From positions 204,058 to 248,670 of the forward strand of contig NZ_LMJL01000001.1 of NCBI RefSeq assembly GCF_001429295.1: DNA of 44,613 bases. The letters are read 5' to 3'. Under the pieces are notes generated by a model, which was not told where the DNA came from, did not search any database, and worked only from the letters and a program-made list of their open reading frames with translations. Numbering within the stretch: the stretch's first letter is position 1; each line of letters opens with the position of its first letter. The DNA comes from Flavobacterium sp. Root935 (GTDB lineage: Bacteria; Bacteroidota; Bacteroidia; Flavobacteriales; Flavobacteriaceae). This document shows, piece after piece, positions 32,814 to 40,669 of the stretch. The position numbers were made by a program, and so were the translations under genes.

Positions 32814-33574
32814 TGATAGAAGTAAAAAACATAGAAAAATCATTTGGTGATAGTAAAGTTTTAAAAGGCGTTTCGACCGTTTTTGAAACTGGAAAAACCA
32901 ACTTGATTATTGGACAAAGTGGATCTGGAAAAACGGTTTTACTTAAAACGCTATTAGGAATTCATACACCAGATTCTGGAACAATTGAATTCGATGGAAG
33001 AGTTTATTCTGACTTGGATCCAGATGAAAAAAGAGCGCTAAGAACAGAAATTGGAATGGTTTTTCAAGGAAGTGCTTTGTTTGATTCGATGACAGTTGCA
33101 GAAAACGTAGCTTTCCCATTGCGAATGTTCACAAATAACTCTAAGGCACAAATCAAAGAACGTGTTGATTTTGTTTTAGAAAGAGTAAACTTAGTTGAAG
33201 CACATAAAAAATTGCCGTCTGAAATTTCAGGTGGTATGCAGAAACGTGTGGCTATTGCCCGCGCGATTGTAAATAATCCAAAATATTTGTTTTGCGATGA
33301 GCCAAACTCAGGTCTTGATCCAAATACATCAACTTTGATTGATAATTTGATTCAGGAAATTACGAGAGAATACAATATTACAACCGTAATTAATACTCAC
33401 GATATGAACTCTGTAATGGAAATTGGAGAGAATATTGTTTTTTTAAAAAAAGGATTAAAAGCTTGGCAGGGAACAAAAGAGGAAATCTTTAGAACTGATA
33501 ATAAAGATATTGTGAAGTTTGTTTATTCTTCAAACTTATTCAAAAAAGTAAGAGAAGCTTATTTGAAGGGTTAA
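32813..33574 (+). CDS. mlaF: MlaF-family ABC transporter ATP-binding protein
   Basis: A 253-residue ATPase: Walker A GQSGSGKT (34-41), signature SGGMQKRVAIARAI, Walker B YLFCDEP and H-loop NTHDM. SGGMQ is typical of MlaF. It pairs with MlaE by a 1-bp overlap. No MCE-domain (MlaD) gene follows, unlike the usual mla order; a perfect inverted repeat and a convergent gene come next. Confidence 0.94.
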   Translation: MIEVKNIEKSFGDSKVLKGVSTVFETGKTNLIIGQSGSGKTVLLKTLLGIHTPDSGTIEFDGRVYSDLDPDEKRALRTEIGMVFQGSALFDSMTVAENVAFPLRMFTNNSKAQIKERVDFVLERVNLVEAHKKLPSEISGGMQKRVAIARAIVNNPKYLFCDEPNSGLDPNTSTLIDNLIQEITREYNITTVINTHDMNSVMEIGENIVFLKKGLKAWQGTKEEIFRTDNKDIVKFVYSSNLFKKVREAYLKG

Positions 33575-33586
33575 AACCTTTATTTA

Positions 33587-33659
33587 AAATTCCAATAAAA
33601 AAATTCCAAATTCCAACTGTAGATCAGTATTGGAATTTGGAATTTTTTTATTGGAATTT
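33587..33659. terminator. Perfect 30-bp inverted repeat of ATTCCAA units between convergent genes
   Basis: Arms 33587-33616 and 33630-33659 are exact complements (30 of 30) around a 13-nt loop. The arms consist of ATTCCAA heptamers and a 7-A tract, which becomes a U-tract in either direction. It starts 13 bp after the mlaF stop and ends 27 bp before the SprT-like stop, so it probably terminates both genes. Confidence 0.85.
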
Positions 33660-33685
33660 CTTCCCTATGATTGGGATTTGTTTTT

Positions 33686-34294
33686 TTATTGAGATTTTAA
33701 AGTAATCAACTCAACTTCTGCATTTGGATTAAAAAGGTAAGTTTTCCCAGAACTGATTTCTAAACACTCAAAACGTTTTGTTCTAACAGCTATTTTTTTA
33801 AAAACTTTACCGTTTTTGATTCTAAAAATACTTCCGTAAGGAATTTCGAAAACGTAATTTTTATCATTTTCTTTATCATACTGTTTTAAAGCTAAGGATA
33901 AAGTGGTGTCTGTATCGCTACTTGCAGAAGGGTTTTTAAAATGTCTTGCCAGTAAAGGCAAAATGTGACCTGGAAATATTTCTGGTCTTATAAACGGAAC
34001 CATTAAGCGCTGAAACGTATATTTCCATTCATTTCCATGAGGTTTTATATTTCGCCCAAATTTTTCAAAAGCAACCAAATGTGCAATTTCATGAATCAGC
34101 GTAATTAAAAACCTATATTTATTTAAACTCGCATTAACTGTAATTTCATGTTTCCCGCTCGGTCCTCTCCTATAGTCACCATGACGAGTCTGACGTTCGT
34201 TTACAATTTTCAAGTGCACTTGATTGGCAACTATCAAATCAAAAACAGGTTTTACCGCATGTTCGGGAATATATTTAGCTAAGGTTTCGCTCAA
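33686..34294 (-). CDS. SprT-like zinc metalloprotease-domain protein
   Basis: A 202-residue protein with a zincin motif HEIAH (H68, E69, H72) and a likely third ligand at H86 in KPHGNEWK, the SprT-like arrangement. Eukaryotic relatives (SPRTN) cut DNA-protein crosslinks; the bacterial SprT role is unclear. The C-terminal zinc-ribbon cysteines of SprT are not evident. The start is TTG at 34294, as no ATG lies near the conserved N-terminus (SETLAKYIP). Confidence 0.82.
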   Translation of the reverse strand: MSETLAKYIPEHAVKPVFDLIVANQVHLKIVNERQTRHGDYRRGPSGKHEITVNASLNKYRFLITLIHEIAHLVAFEKFGRNIKPHGNEWKYTFQRLMVPFIRPEIFPGHILPLLARHFKNPSASSDTDTTLSLALKQYDKENDKNYVFEIPYGSIFRIKNGKVFKKIAVRTKRFECLEISSGKTYLFNPNAEVELITLKSQ

Positions 34295-34335
34295 TTTAAA
34301 GTTAAATGTTATTTGTTAGATGTTAGACGTTTTAA

Positions 34336-34370
34336 AATTGGAATTTGTTTTTTTTATTTTGGAATTTAAT
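34336..34370. repeat. TTGGAAT repeat units, copy 4
   Basis: Two TTGGAATTTG-type units in a T-rich tract between the SDR stop and the SprT-like gene, preceded by TTAGATGTTAGACG units. Confidence 0.65.
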
Positions 34371-35048
34371 TTACGGATTTGTTGATGAAACTTCAAGCAC
34401 TTTTCCGTTAAAGTATTTATTTCCGTTAAGAGTAAAATCATAAATGTATGTCGCCATTCCTTCGGCAGAAATTGGAGCCTGGTAACCTGGGAAAGCTTCG
34501 TTGAGCATTTCTGTCTGAACAGAGCCTAAAGCTAAGACATTAAACGAAATGCCAAGCTCTTTATATTCCTCTGCTAATAATTCTGTTAAAGTAATTACAG
34601 CACCTTTACTTGAACTGTAAGCCGCCAATCCTGCAAATTTAAGACTTCCGCGTACACCGCCAATTGAACTAATGGTTACGACGTGACTTCCCTTTTGCAA
34701 ATAAGGCAGACATATTCTAGTAAGATTCGCAACTGCGAAAACATTCACTTTGTAAATACTTTCAAAATCGGCTTGTGTAGTCTCTGCAAAAGGTTTTAAA
34801 AGTAAAGCTCCAGCATTATGAACAACTGCATCTACTTTTTTCCAAGTCGAAGAAAGAAATTGATCTACTTCTGCTAAAGCTTTTTCATCGGCTAAATCAA
34901 TCGACAAACAAATTACATTTTGGTGTTCCAAAAGTGTTTTTGGTATTTTTCTTGAAATGGCCAAAACCTGATTTCCTGCATTTGCAAACTGCAACGCTAG
35001 TTCATAACCAATCCCTCTACTCGTTCCGGTAACAATAATATTTTTCAT
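34371..35048 (-). CDS. Short-chain dehydrogenase/reductase
   Basis: A 225-residue classical SDR: cofactor loop TGTSRGIG (7-14), NAG (78-80), catalytic S127/S128, Y144 and K148 (YSSSK). It is an NAD(P)H oxidoreductase of unknown substrate. FNVLALGSVQTEML replaces the usual PG motif. A -7 box lies 4 bp before its ATG. Confidence 0.92.
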   Translation of the reverse strand: MKNIIVTGTSRGIGYELALQFANAGNQVLAISRKIPKTLLEHQNVICLSIDLADEKALAEVDQFLSSTWKKVDAVVHNAGALLLKPFAETTQADFESIYKVNVFAVANLTRICLPYLQKGSHVVTISSIGGVRGSLKFAGLAAYSSSKGAVITLTELLAEEYKELGISFNVLALGSVQTEMLNEAFPGYQAPISAEGMATYIYDFTLNGNKYFNGKVLEVSSTNP

Positions 35049-35052
35049 GAAG

Positions 35053-35060
35053 CAAAAATA
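35053..35060 (-). promoter_or_regulatory. -7 box of the SDR gene (near-leaderless)
   Basis: TATTTTTG on the minus strand matches TAnnTTTG. Only 4 bp separate it from the ATG at 35048, as in the GbsR-like gene, so the mRNA would begin at the start codon. No convincing -33 box. Confidence 0.4.
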
Positions 35061-35083
35061 ATCAAATGGAGTAAAATGACCTC

Positions 35084-36061
35084 TTATTTATTCATGGTTA
35101 TTTCTTGCGTTGGAGTAATTGCTATTTTGGTAACTGCCGGCAATAATTCCTGAGTAAATGCAGTAATATGTGGAATATCCATTAACTTAAATTCATCTGA
35201 AACATGATGATAAAAATCGAAATTTTCAAAATCAAAAGTACTTATAGATTGGCATGGTTTCCCAAAGGCTTGAAAAAAAGAATAATTATCAGATCTATAA
35301 AACAATTGATATTCTGCTTCTTTTGGCAAAAATCCGATAGTCTTTTTTCCTGTGTATTCATTTATTTTGTCTGCCATATTCGATTTATCAAAACCTGTAA
35401 TATAGGCTAGATAATCTCTTTTCATCGGCACACCAATCATTTCGATATTTAATTGGGTATAAAGATTAAAATTCTGTTTTTTCAATTTTTCAACTAAACT
35501 TTTTGAACCCAGCAGACCTTTTTCTTCTCCAGCAAAAAATACGACTAAAATACTTCTTTTATTAGATTTGGTTTCGCTAAAATATTTCGCCATCGCTGCA
35601 ACAGAAGTCACACCCGAAGCATCATCATTAGCTCCATTATTTATTTTATCTGCCTGTTCTTTTTTCTCTATACCAATATGATCGTAATGAGCACTTAAAA
35701 CAACATATTCTTTTTTTAATTCAGGATCAGTTCCTTCAATAACTCCAACAATATTAAAGGCTGGGCTTTTAAAATTAGTCAACGTATCGCGATAGGTTTT
35801 AAAATAGGGCTTGATATTATTTTTCTTTAAAAAATCTTCTAAAAATACGGCTGCTTTTTCAATTCCTTTAGTTCCTGTTTCACGTCCCTCCAATTCATCT
35901 GAAGAAAGATATTTTAAGAAATCTGAAATTTCAGTTTCGCTGACTTTATAGTTAACCGCAATTGGTTTTGAATTTGACTGAGATCCTTTTTCAACCGTTG
36001 TTATAGTACTCGTTTTACAAGCTAAAAAAATAAAAGGAAGTAGAAAGTATAGTTTTTTCAT
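35084..36061 (-). CDS. M28 family metallopeptidase lipoprotein
   Basis: A 325-residue zinc aminopeptidase. Starting at 36061 gives a lipoprotein signal (MKKLYFLLPFIFLAC, lipobox FLAC); the longer frame adds 33 unlikely residues. M28 ligand blocks are present: SAHYDHIG, NGANDDASGV, FFAGEEKGLLGS and SDNYSFFQAFG, with a late HH pair (FYHHVSDE). It would trim peptides in the periplasm. An EGRETG segment precedes the catalytic domain. It lies 35 bp after the SDR gene start, same strand. Confidence 0.92.
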   Translation of the reverse strand: MKKLYFLLPFIFLACKTSTITTVEKGSQSNSKPIAVNYKVSETEISDFLKYLSSDELEGRETGTKGIEKAAVFLEDFLKKNNIKPYFKTYRDTLTNFKSPAFNIVGVIEGTDPELKKEYVVLSAHYDHIGIEKKEQADKINNGANDDASGVTSVAAMAKYFSETKSNKRSILVVFFAGEEKGLLGSKSLVEKLKKQNFNLYTQLNIEMIGVPMKRDYLAYITGFDKSNMADKINEYTGKKTIGFLPKEAEYQLFYRSDNYSFFQAFGKPCQSISTFDFENFDFYHHVSDEFKLMDIPHITAFTQELLPAVTKIAITPTQEITMNK

Positions 36062-36143
36062 AATATTTTGGTGTTGAATTAGTATTGAAAAAGAATGAGA
36101 TTTACTTGAAAGCATAAACTTATGAAAACTAAAAGAATAATCA

Positions 36144-36180
36144 TAAAAAAACCCTTTCAAACTAAAAGCAGAAAGGGTAT
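36144..36180 (-). terminator. Terminator of the acyl-CoA dehydrogenase gene
   Basis: ACCCTTTC (36151-36158) pairs with GAAAGGGT (36171-36178). The plus-strand A-run at 36144-36150 is the U-run for the minus strand. Confidence 0.8.
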
Positions 36181-36199
36181 TTAAATATATGCATCGAAT

Positions 36200-37342
36200 C
36201 TATCCAGCAATAACTGCTCTTGAAATTACAATTTTTTGAATTTCTGAAGTTCCTTCGTAAATCTGGGTAATTTTCGCATCACGCATCATACGCTCAACAT
36301 GATACTCTTTTACGTATCCGTTCCCACCATGAATTTGAACTGCTTCTACGGCTGTATCCATGGCAACTTGTGAAGCAAATAATTTTGCCATTGCACCACT
36401 TACATCGTAATTTTTATTTTGGTCTTTATCCCAAGCCGCTTTCATACATAAATGACGTGCTGCTTCGATATTAACAGCCATATCTGCCAATTTAAAAGCA
36501 ATTGCTTGGTGATTGCAGATTTCTGTTCCAAATGCTTTACGTTCTTTAGAATATTTTAATGCTAATTCATAAGCTCCAGATGCAATTCCTAATGCTTGAG
36601 AAGCGATACCAATTCTACCTCCAGCGAGAGTCTTCATTGCAAATTTAAATCCGAAACCATCTTCTCCAATTCTATTTTCTTTCGGAACTTTTACATCAGA
36701 AAACATTAGCGAATGTGTATCAGAACCACGTATCCCCATTTTTTGTTCTTTAGGACCAACTGAGAAACCTGGCATATCTTTAGTCATAATCAAAGCATTA
36801 ATTCCTTTATGCTTTAATTCAGGATGTGTTTGTGCAATTACTAAATAAACCGATGCTGTGTTTCCGTTTGTAATCCAGTTTTTAGTTCCGTTTACCAAAT
36901 AATAGTCTCCCATATCAATTGCCGTTGTTTTTTGAGAAGTGGCATCACTTCCTGCTTCTGGCTCACTTAAACAAAAAGCCCCGTGAATTTCTCCAGATGC
37001 CAAACCTGGCAAATATTTTTGTTTCTGTTCTTCTGTACCAAATTCCTGCAATCCCCAGCAAACCAAAGAATTGTTTACTGACATCACTACTGAAGCAGAT
37101 GCATCAACTTTAGAAATTTCTTCCATTGCAATAACGTATGAAATAGCATCCAAGCCGCTTCCGCCATATTTAGGATCAACCATCATTCCCATAAAACCTA
37201 ATTCTCCCATTTTTTTTACTTGCTCTGTTGGAAAAATTTGTTTTTCGTCGCGTTCAATAACTCCTGGCAGTAATTCATTTTGAGCAAAATCTCTTGCTGC
37301 CTGCTGAATCATTAAATGTTCTTCGGTAAGATTAAAATCCAT
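36200..37342 (-). CDS. Acyl-CoA dehydrogenase
   Basis: A 380-residue FAD enzyme that introduces the alpha-beta double bond in acyl-CoAs. Signature blocks: CLSEPEAGSDA, VNGTKNWITNG and the C-terminal QIYEGTSEIQKIVISR with the catalytic base at about E363, the position used by short-chain and branched-chain members. It passes electrons to ETF. Chain length cannot be set from sequence alone. Alone on its transcript. Confidence 0.95.
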   Translation of the reverse strand: MDFNLTEEHLMIQQAARDFAQNELLPGVIERDEKQIFPTEQVKKMGELGFMGMMVDPKYGGSGLDAISYVIAMEEISKVDASASVVMSVNNSLVCWGLQEFGTEEQKQKYLPGLASGEIHGAFCLSEPEAGSDATSQKTTAIDMGDYYLVNGTKNWITNGNTASVYLVIAQTHPELKHKGINALIMTKDMPGFSVGPKEQKMGIRGSDTHSLMFSDVKVPKENRIGEDGFGFKFAMKTLAGGRIGIASQALGIASGAYELALKYSKERKAFGTEICNHQAIAFKLADMAVNIEAARHLCMKAAWDKDQNKNYDVSGAMAKLFASQVAMDTAVEAVQIHGGNGYVKEYHVERMMRDAKITQIYEGTSEIQKIVISRAVIAG

Positions 37343-37829
37343 AGTAGTTTACTTTAAATGTTTTTCAACCAAAAAATAATGCATTTTAGTTGATGATGTT
37401 AGTTTTGTTTTTGTTTTTTCGGAGCCTGAATTTTTAATTCAAGGCTTCCAAAGATACTTTTTAAAAGTCAATTTTACAATGCACGCATATAAAATTAATA
37501 GATCTACAAAGATAACGATAACGTTTTCGTAATAATTTAGGTTTTCTTTCAAATGAGCATTAATATTGCAGCAAATTTTCTAAAATTTAAAATTCAAATT
37601 CTACCATTTAAATCGAAAAAACAACTGAAAAATCGACAAATCTTCCCGAAAGAAAGATTAAACAATCCTTAAAATACGTAAAACTACGTAAAATATCTCT
37701 TACTAATTTGATTTTTAATACTATACAAATTTCAAACGAAATCTTTTCTCGAAAAAAACATTCTCTACATACATCAAAAATTGACAAATTAGCATTATTT
37801 TTACCCAAAAAATAAAAAATTGACAGAAC
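37343..37829. other. AT-rich divergent intergenic region
   Basis: 487 bp without a credible gene (a 66-codon minus frame at 37608-37808 has no coding character). It holds the acyl-CoA dehydrogenase promoter, a second minus-strand TATCTTTG (37514-37507), and a direct repeat TACGTAAAA-C-TACGTAAAA near 37675-37695 of unknown meaning. Confidence 0.6.
37449..37480 (-). promoter_or_regulatory. Putative acyl-CoA dehydrogenase promoter
   Basis: On the minus strand, TTG about 20 bp upstream of TATCTTTG (37456-37449). The leader of about 100 nt starts with a GCC-T-TGAATT/AATTCA-GGC hairpin. Confidence 0.5.
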
Positions 37830-38405
37830 ATGAAAAAGATTTTACTATTACTTACTCTCCTTTTAAGCTTACAATTTTCGACCGTTTCGGCACAAACCCA
37901 AATCGATGTTAATGGTGTAACAGTTCCTAGAAAAATAGAATATCAGGGCAAAACATTACAACTTAATGGCGCAGGCGGAAGATCAAAAATGTGGTTAGAA
38001 GTTTACGTGCAAGCACTGTATCTATCTCAACTAAGTCAAGATCCTCAATTTATTATTGATAGCGACACAGAAATGGCTATCAGAATTGAAATTACATCTT
38101 CTATGGTTTCTTCTAATAAATTAACAAAAGCCATGAATGCAGGTTTTGAAAAATCTGCTGGTGCAAATCTTGACCAACTTCGTCCTCGAATTGAAACTTT
38201 CAAGTCATTTTTAAGCGATGCTATTACAGAAAAAGATGTGTTTATATTAGCTTACAATCCGCTTGATCAAACTTTAAATGTTTATAAAAATGAAGTTTTA
38301 AAGGGAAAAATCCAGGGATTTGATTTCAAAAAAGCATTATTTGGAATCTGGCTTTCTGATAAACCAGTTGATGAAACTTTGAAAAAGAATTTATTAGGAA
38401 TGTAA
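37830..38405 (+). CDS. Secreted chalcone-isomerase-like domain protein
   Basis: A 191-residue protein with signal peptide (MKKILLLLTLLLSLQFSTVSAQ) and a chalcone isomerase-like domain. Blocks IDVNGVTVPRKIEYQGKTLQLNGAGGRSK, LEVYVQALYLSQ and the C-terminal KALFGIWLSDKPVDETLKKNLLG match the bacterial family. Such proteins probably bind fatty acids or similar ligands and are not expected to make flavonoids. Own terminator; it is not linked to obvious partners. Confidence 0.88.
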   Translation: MKKILLLLTLLLSLQFSTVSAQTQIDVNGVTVPRKIEYQGKTLQLNGAGGRSKMWLEVYVQALYLSQLSQDPQFIIDSDTEMAIRIEITSSMVSSNKLTKAMNAGFEKSAGANLDQLRPRIETFKSFLSDAITEKDVFILAYNPLDQTLNVYKNEVLKGKIQGFDFKKALFGIWLSDKPVDETLKKNLLGM

Positions 38406-38426
38406 TTTCCAAAATAGAATATAATA

Positions 38427-38466
38427 TTAAAGCCGAAAGCAATTTGTTTTCGGCTTTATTTTTTGT
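38427..38466 (+). terminator. Terminator of the chalcone-isomerase-like gene
   Basis: AAAGCCGAAA (38429-38438) pairs with TTTCGGCTTT (38448-38457), then a T-run. Confidence 0.8.
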
Positions 38467-38470
38467 TTTA

Positions 38471-38478
38471 TAAATTTG
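38471..38478 (+). promoter_or_regulatory. Putative -7 box of the amino-acid dehydrogenase gene
   Basis: TAAATTTG matches TAnnTTTG, 67 bp before the ATG at 38546. It overlaps the end of the preceding terminator region, so a -33 element is unclear. Confidence 0.4.
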
Positions 38479-38545
38479 GATCCAAATACATTATTCGCAT
38501 TATTCTATTTTATACATTTACGCAAAATAAACATATCACAACAAA

Positions 38546-39772
38546 ATGAAAGATTTATTACAACAATTTGAAAACAAGGCACCTGAAATTGTTTTCAATT
38601 GGAAAGATTCAGAAACAGAAGCCGAAGGGTGGACTGTTATTAATTCACTTCGTGGAGGAGCTGCGGGTGGAGGAACAAGAATGAGAAAAGGTTTAGACAT
38701 GAACGAAGTTTTGTCACTGGCTAAAACTATGGAAGTTAAATTCTCTGTTTCCGGCCCTGCAATTGGCGGTGCTAAATCTGGAATAAATTTTGACCCGAAC
38801 GATCCGCGTAAAAAAGGTGTTTTGCAGCGTTGGTACAAAGCGGTTTCTCCTTTATTAAAAAGTTACTATGGAACTGGAGGAGATTTAAATGTTGACGAGA
38901 TTCACGAAGTTATTCCGATGACAGAAGAATGTGGTGTTTGGCATCCGCAGGAAGGTGTTTTCAACGGACATTTTAAACCAACTGAAGCTGATAAAATCAA
39001 CAGAATTGGTCAATTGCGCCAAGGTGTAATTAAAGTTATCGAAAACCCAAAATTCTCACCAGACGTTACAAGAAAATATACAGTAGCAGATATGATTACT
39101 GGTTTTGGTGTTGCCGAAGCAGTTCGTCATTTTTACGCAACTTATGGCGGGGATATTAAAGGCAAAAAAGCAATCGTTCAAGGTTTTGGAAATGTAGGTT
39201 CTGCAGCTGCTTTTTATTTAGCTGAAATGGGAGCAAAAGTTATCGGAATTATTGACCGCGACGGTGGATTGATTAAAGAAGAAGGTTTTTCTTTTGAAGA
39301 AATCAGAACTTTGTTTTTAAATAAAGACGGAAATAAATTAGTTGCCGACAATATGATTCCGTTTGAAGAAATTAATTCTAAAATCTGGACAATTGGTGCC
39401 GAAATTTTCACACCTTGTGCTGCTTCAAGATTGGTAACTCAAACTCAAATTGACAGCTTAATTGCAAACGGATTAGAAGTTATTTCTTGTGGTGCAAATG
39501 TTCCTTTTGCTGATAAAGAAATTTTCTTTGGTTCTATTATGGAAGAAGTAGATCATAAAGTAAGTTTGATCCCAGATTTTATTTCAAACTGCGGAATGGC
39601 GAGAGTTTTTGCTTATTTCATGGAGAAAAAAGTTCAAATGACAGACGAAGCTATTTTTAACGATACTTCTGAAATTATAAAAAATGCAATTGTAAAAGCT
39701 CATGCTTTGAATTCGTCAAAAACTAATATTAGTGCAACTGCTTTTGAAATTGCATTGAAACAATTAGTGTAG
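38546..39772 (+). CDS. Glu/Leu/Phe/Val dehydrogenase family protein
   Basis: A 408-residue NAD(P)-dependent amino-acid dehydrogenase. The substrate domain has GGTRMRKGLDMNEVLSLAKTME and GPAIGGAKSGINFDP, with K77 in the GGAK motif. The cofactor domain has GFGNVGSAAAFYLAE. GGTRM is close to leucine dehydrogenases while GGAKSGI is closer to glutamate dehydrogenases, so the substrate is open; glutamate is the usual assumption. The enzyme links 2-oxo acids and ammonia to amino acids. Single gene. Confidence 0.9.
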   Translation: MKDLLQQFENKAPEIVFNWKDSETEAEGWTVINSLRGGAAGGGTRMRKGLDMNEVLSLAKTMEVKFSVSGPAIGGAKSGINFDPNDPRKKGVLQRWYKAVSPLLKSYYGTGGDLNVDEIHEVIPMTEECGVWHPQEGVFNGHFKPTEADKINRIGQLRQGVIKVIENPKFSPDVTRKYTVADMITGFGVAEAVRHFYATYGGDIKGKKAIVQGFGNVGSAAAFYLAEMGAKVIGIIDRDGGLIKEEGFSFEEIRTLFLNKDGNKLVADNMIPFEEINSKIWTIGAEIFTPCAASRLVTQTQIDSLIANGLEVISCGANVPFADKEIFFGSIMEEVDHKVSLIPDFISNCGMARVFAYFMEKKVQMTDEAIFNDTSEIIKNAIVKAHALNSSKTNISATAFEIALKQLV

Positions 39773-39791
39773 TTTTTTTCTATTATAATAT

Positions 39792-39829
39792 TTAAAAAGG
39801 ATCAAATTTAAATTTGGTCCTTTTTTTGT
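39792..39829 (+). terminator. Terminator of the amino-acid dehydrogenase gene
   Basis: AAAAAGGATCAAATTT (39794-39809) faces AAATTTGGTCCTTTTT (39810-39825), one G-U pair, then T residues. Confidence 0.75.
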
Positions 39830-39837
39830 TTCTCGTA

Positions 39838-40592
39838 GATTTTTTAACGCAAAGCACGCTAAGATAGTTTAATTCACAGCGCAGGCAATATCTAAATATT
39901 AAGTTCGTAAAGCTTTGTGTACATCTAGCTTTTGCGAACTTCAATCTGAGATTTACTCAAATTTGAGATAAATTAAACTTTGCGTTTCTTTGCGCAAACC
40001 TTTACGAACTTTGCTTTATAATTACAAGCCTTTTTTTAACGCAAAGTACGCTAAGATAGTTTAATTCAGAGCGCAAGCAATATCTAAATGTTAAGTTCGC
40101 AAAGCTTGGTGTAAATCTAGCTTTGCGAACTTAATCGGAGATTTACTCAAATTTGAGACAAATAAAACTTTGCGTTTCTTTGCGTAAACCTTTGCGAACT
40201 TTGCGTTATAATTACAAGCCTTTTTTTAACGCAAAGCACGCTAAGATATTTTAATTCAGAGCGCAAGCCATATCTAAATATTAAGTTCGTGAAGCTTTGT
40301 GTACATCTAGCTTCGCGAACTTAAATCGGAGATTTGCTCAAATTTGAGACAAATGAAACTTTGCGTTTCTTTGCGCAAATCTTTGCGAACTTTGCGTTAT
40401 AATTACAATGCTTTTTTTAACGCAAAGCACGCTAAGATAGTTTAATTCACAGCGCAAGCAATATCTAAATATTAAGTTCGCAAAGCTTAGTGTAAATCTA
40501 GCTTTGCGAACTTAATCGGAGATTTGCTCAAATTTGAGACAAATGAAACTTTGCGTTTCTTTGCGCAAACCTTTGCGAACTTTGCGGTCAAA
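39838..40592. repeat. Four-copy ~190-bp tandem repeat with internal hairpins
   Basis: The copies begin with TTTTTTAACGCAAAG at about 39840, 40032, 40222 and 40413 (spacings 192, 190, 191). Each has AACGCAAAG at the left and CTTTGCGTT at the right, a 16-bp hairpin TTAAGTTCGCAAAGCT/AGCTTTGCGAACTTAA, and a 12-bp palindrome CTCAAATTTGAG. Copies differ by scattered substitutions; in copy 3 both hairpin arms change together. The last copy diverges after ACTTTGCG. No recognised function. Confidence 0.9.
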
Positions 40593-40669
40593 TTCTCTCG
40601 CACATTCTAAACAATTTTTAGTACTTTTAAACGTTTTTAAAATAATACATTTCAAAATTCAGAATCAAA

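Larger units (their letters stand above)
39773..40669. other. 900-bp gene-free region holding a tandem array
   Basis: After the terminator at 39792-39829, nearly the whole gap is four ~190-bp direct repeats (39838-40592), then about 75 bp of AT-rich tonB upstream DNA. TACATTTC near 40647 is a weak -7 candidate for tonB. No coding frame extends through the array. Confidence 0.75.

Noticed and set aside
37608..37808. 66-codon minus-strand frame in the 37.3-37.8 kb gap
   Set aside because: No family resemblance, no promoter or ribosome site placed for it, and AT-rich DNA gives such frames by chance.
39838..40592. CRISPR array
   Set aside because: The units are ~190 bp and repeat over their full length, with no short repeat plus unique spacer pattern and no cas genes nearby.
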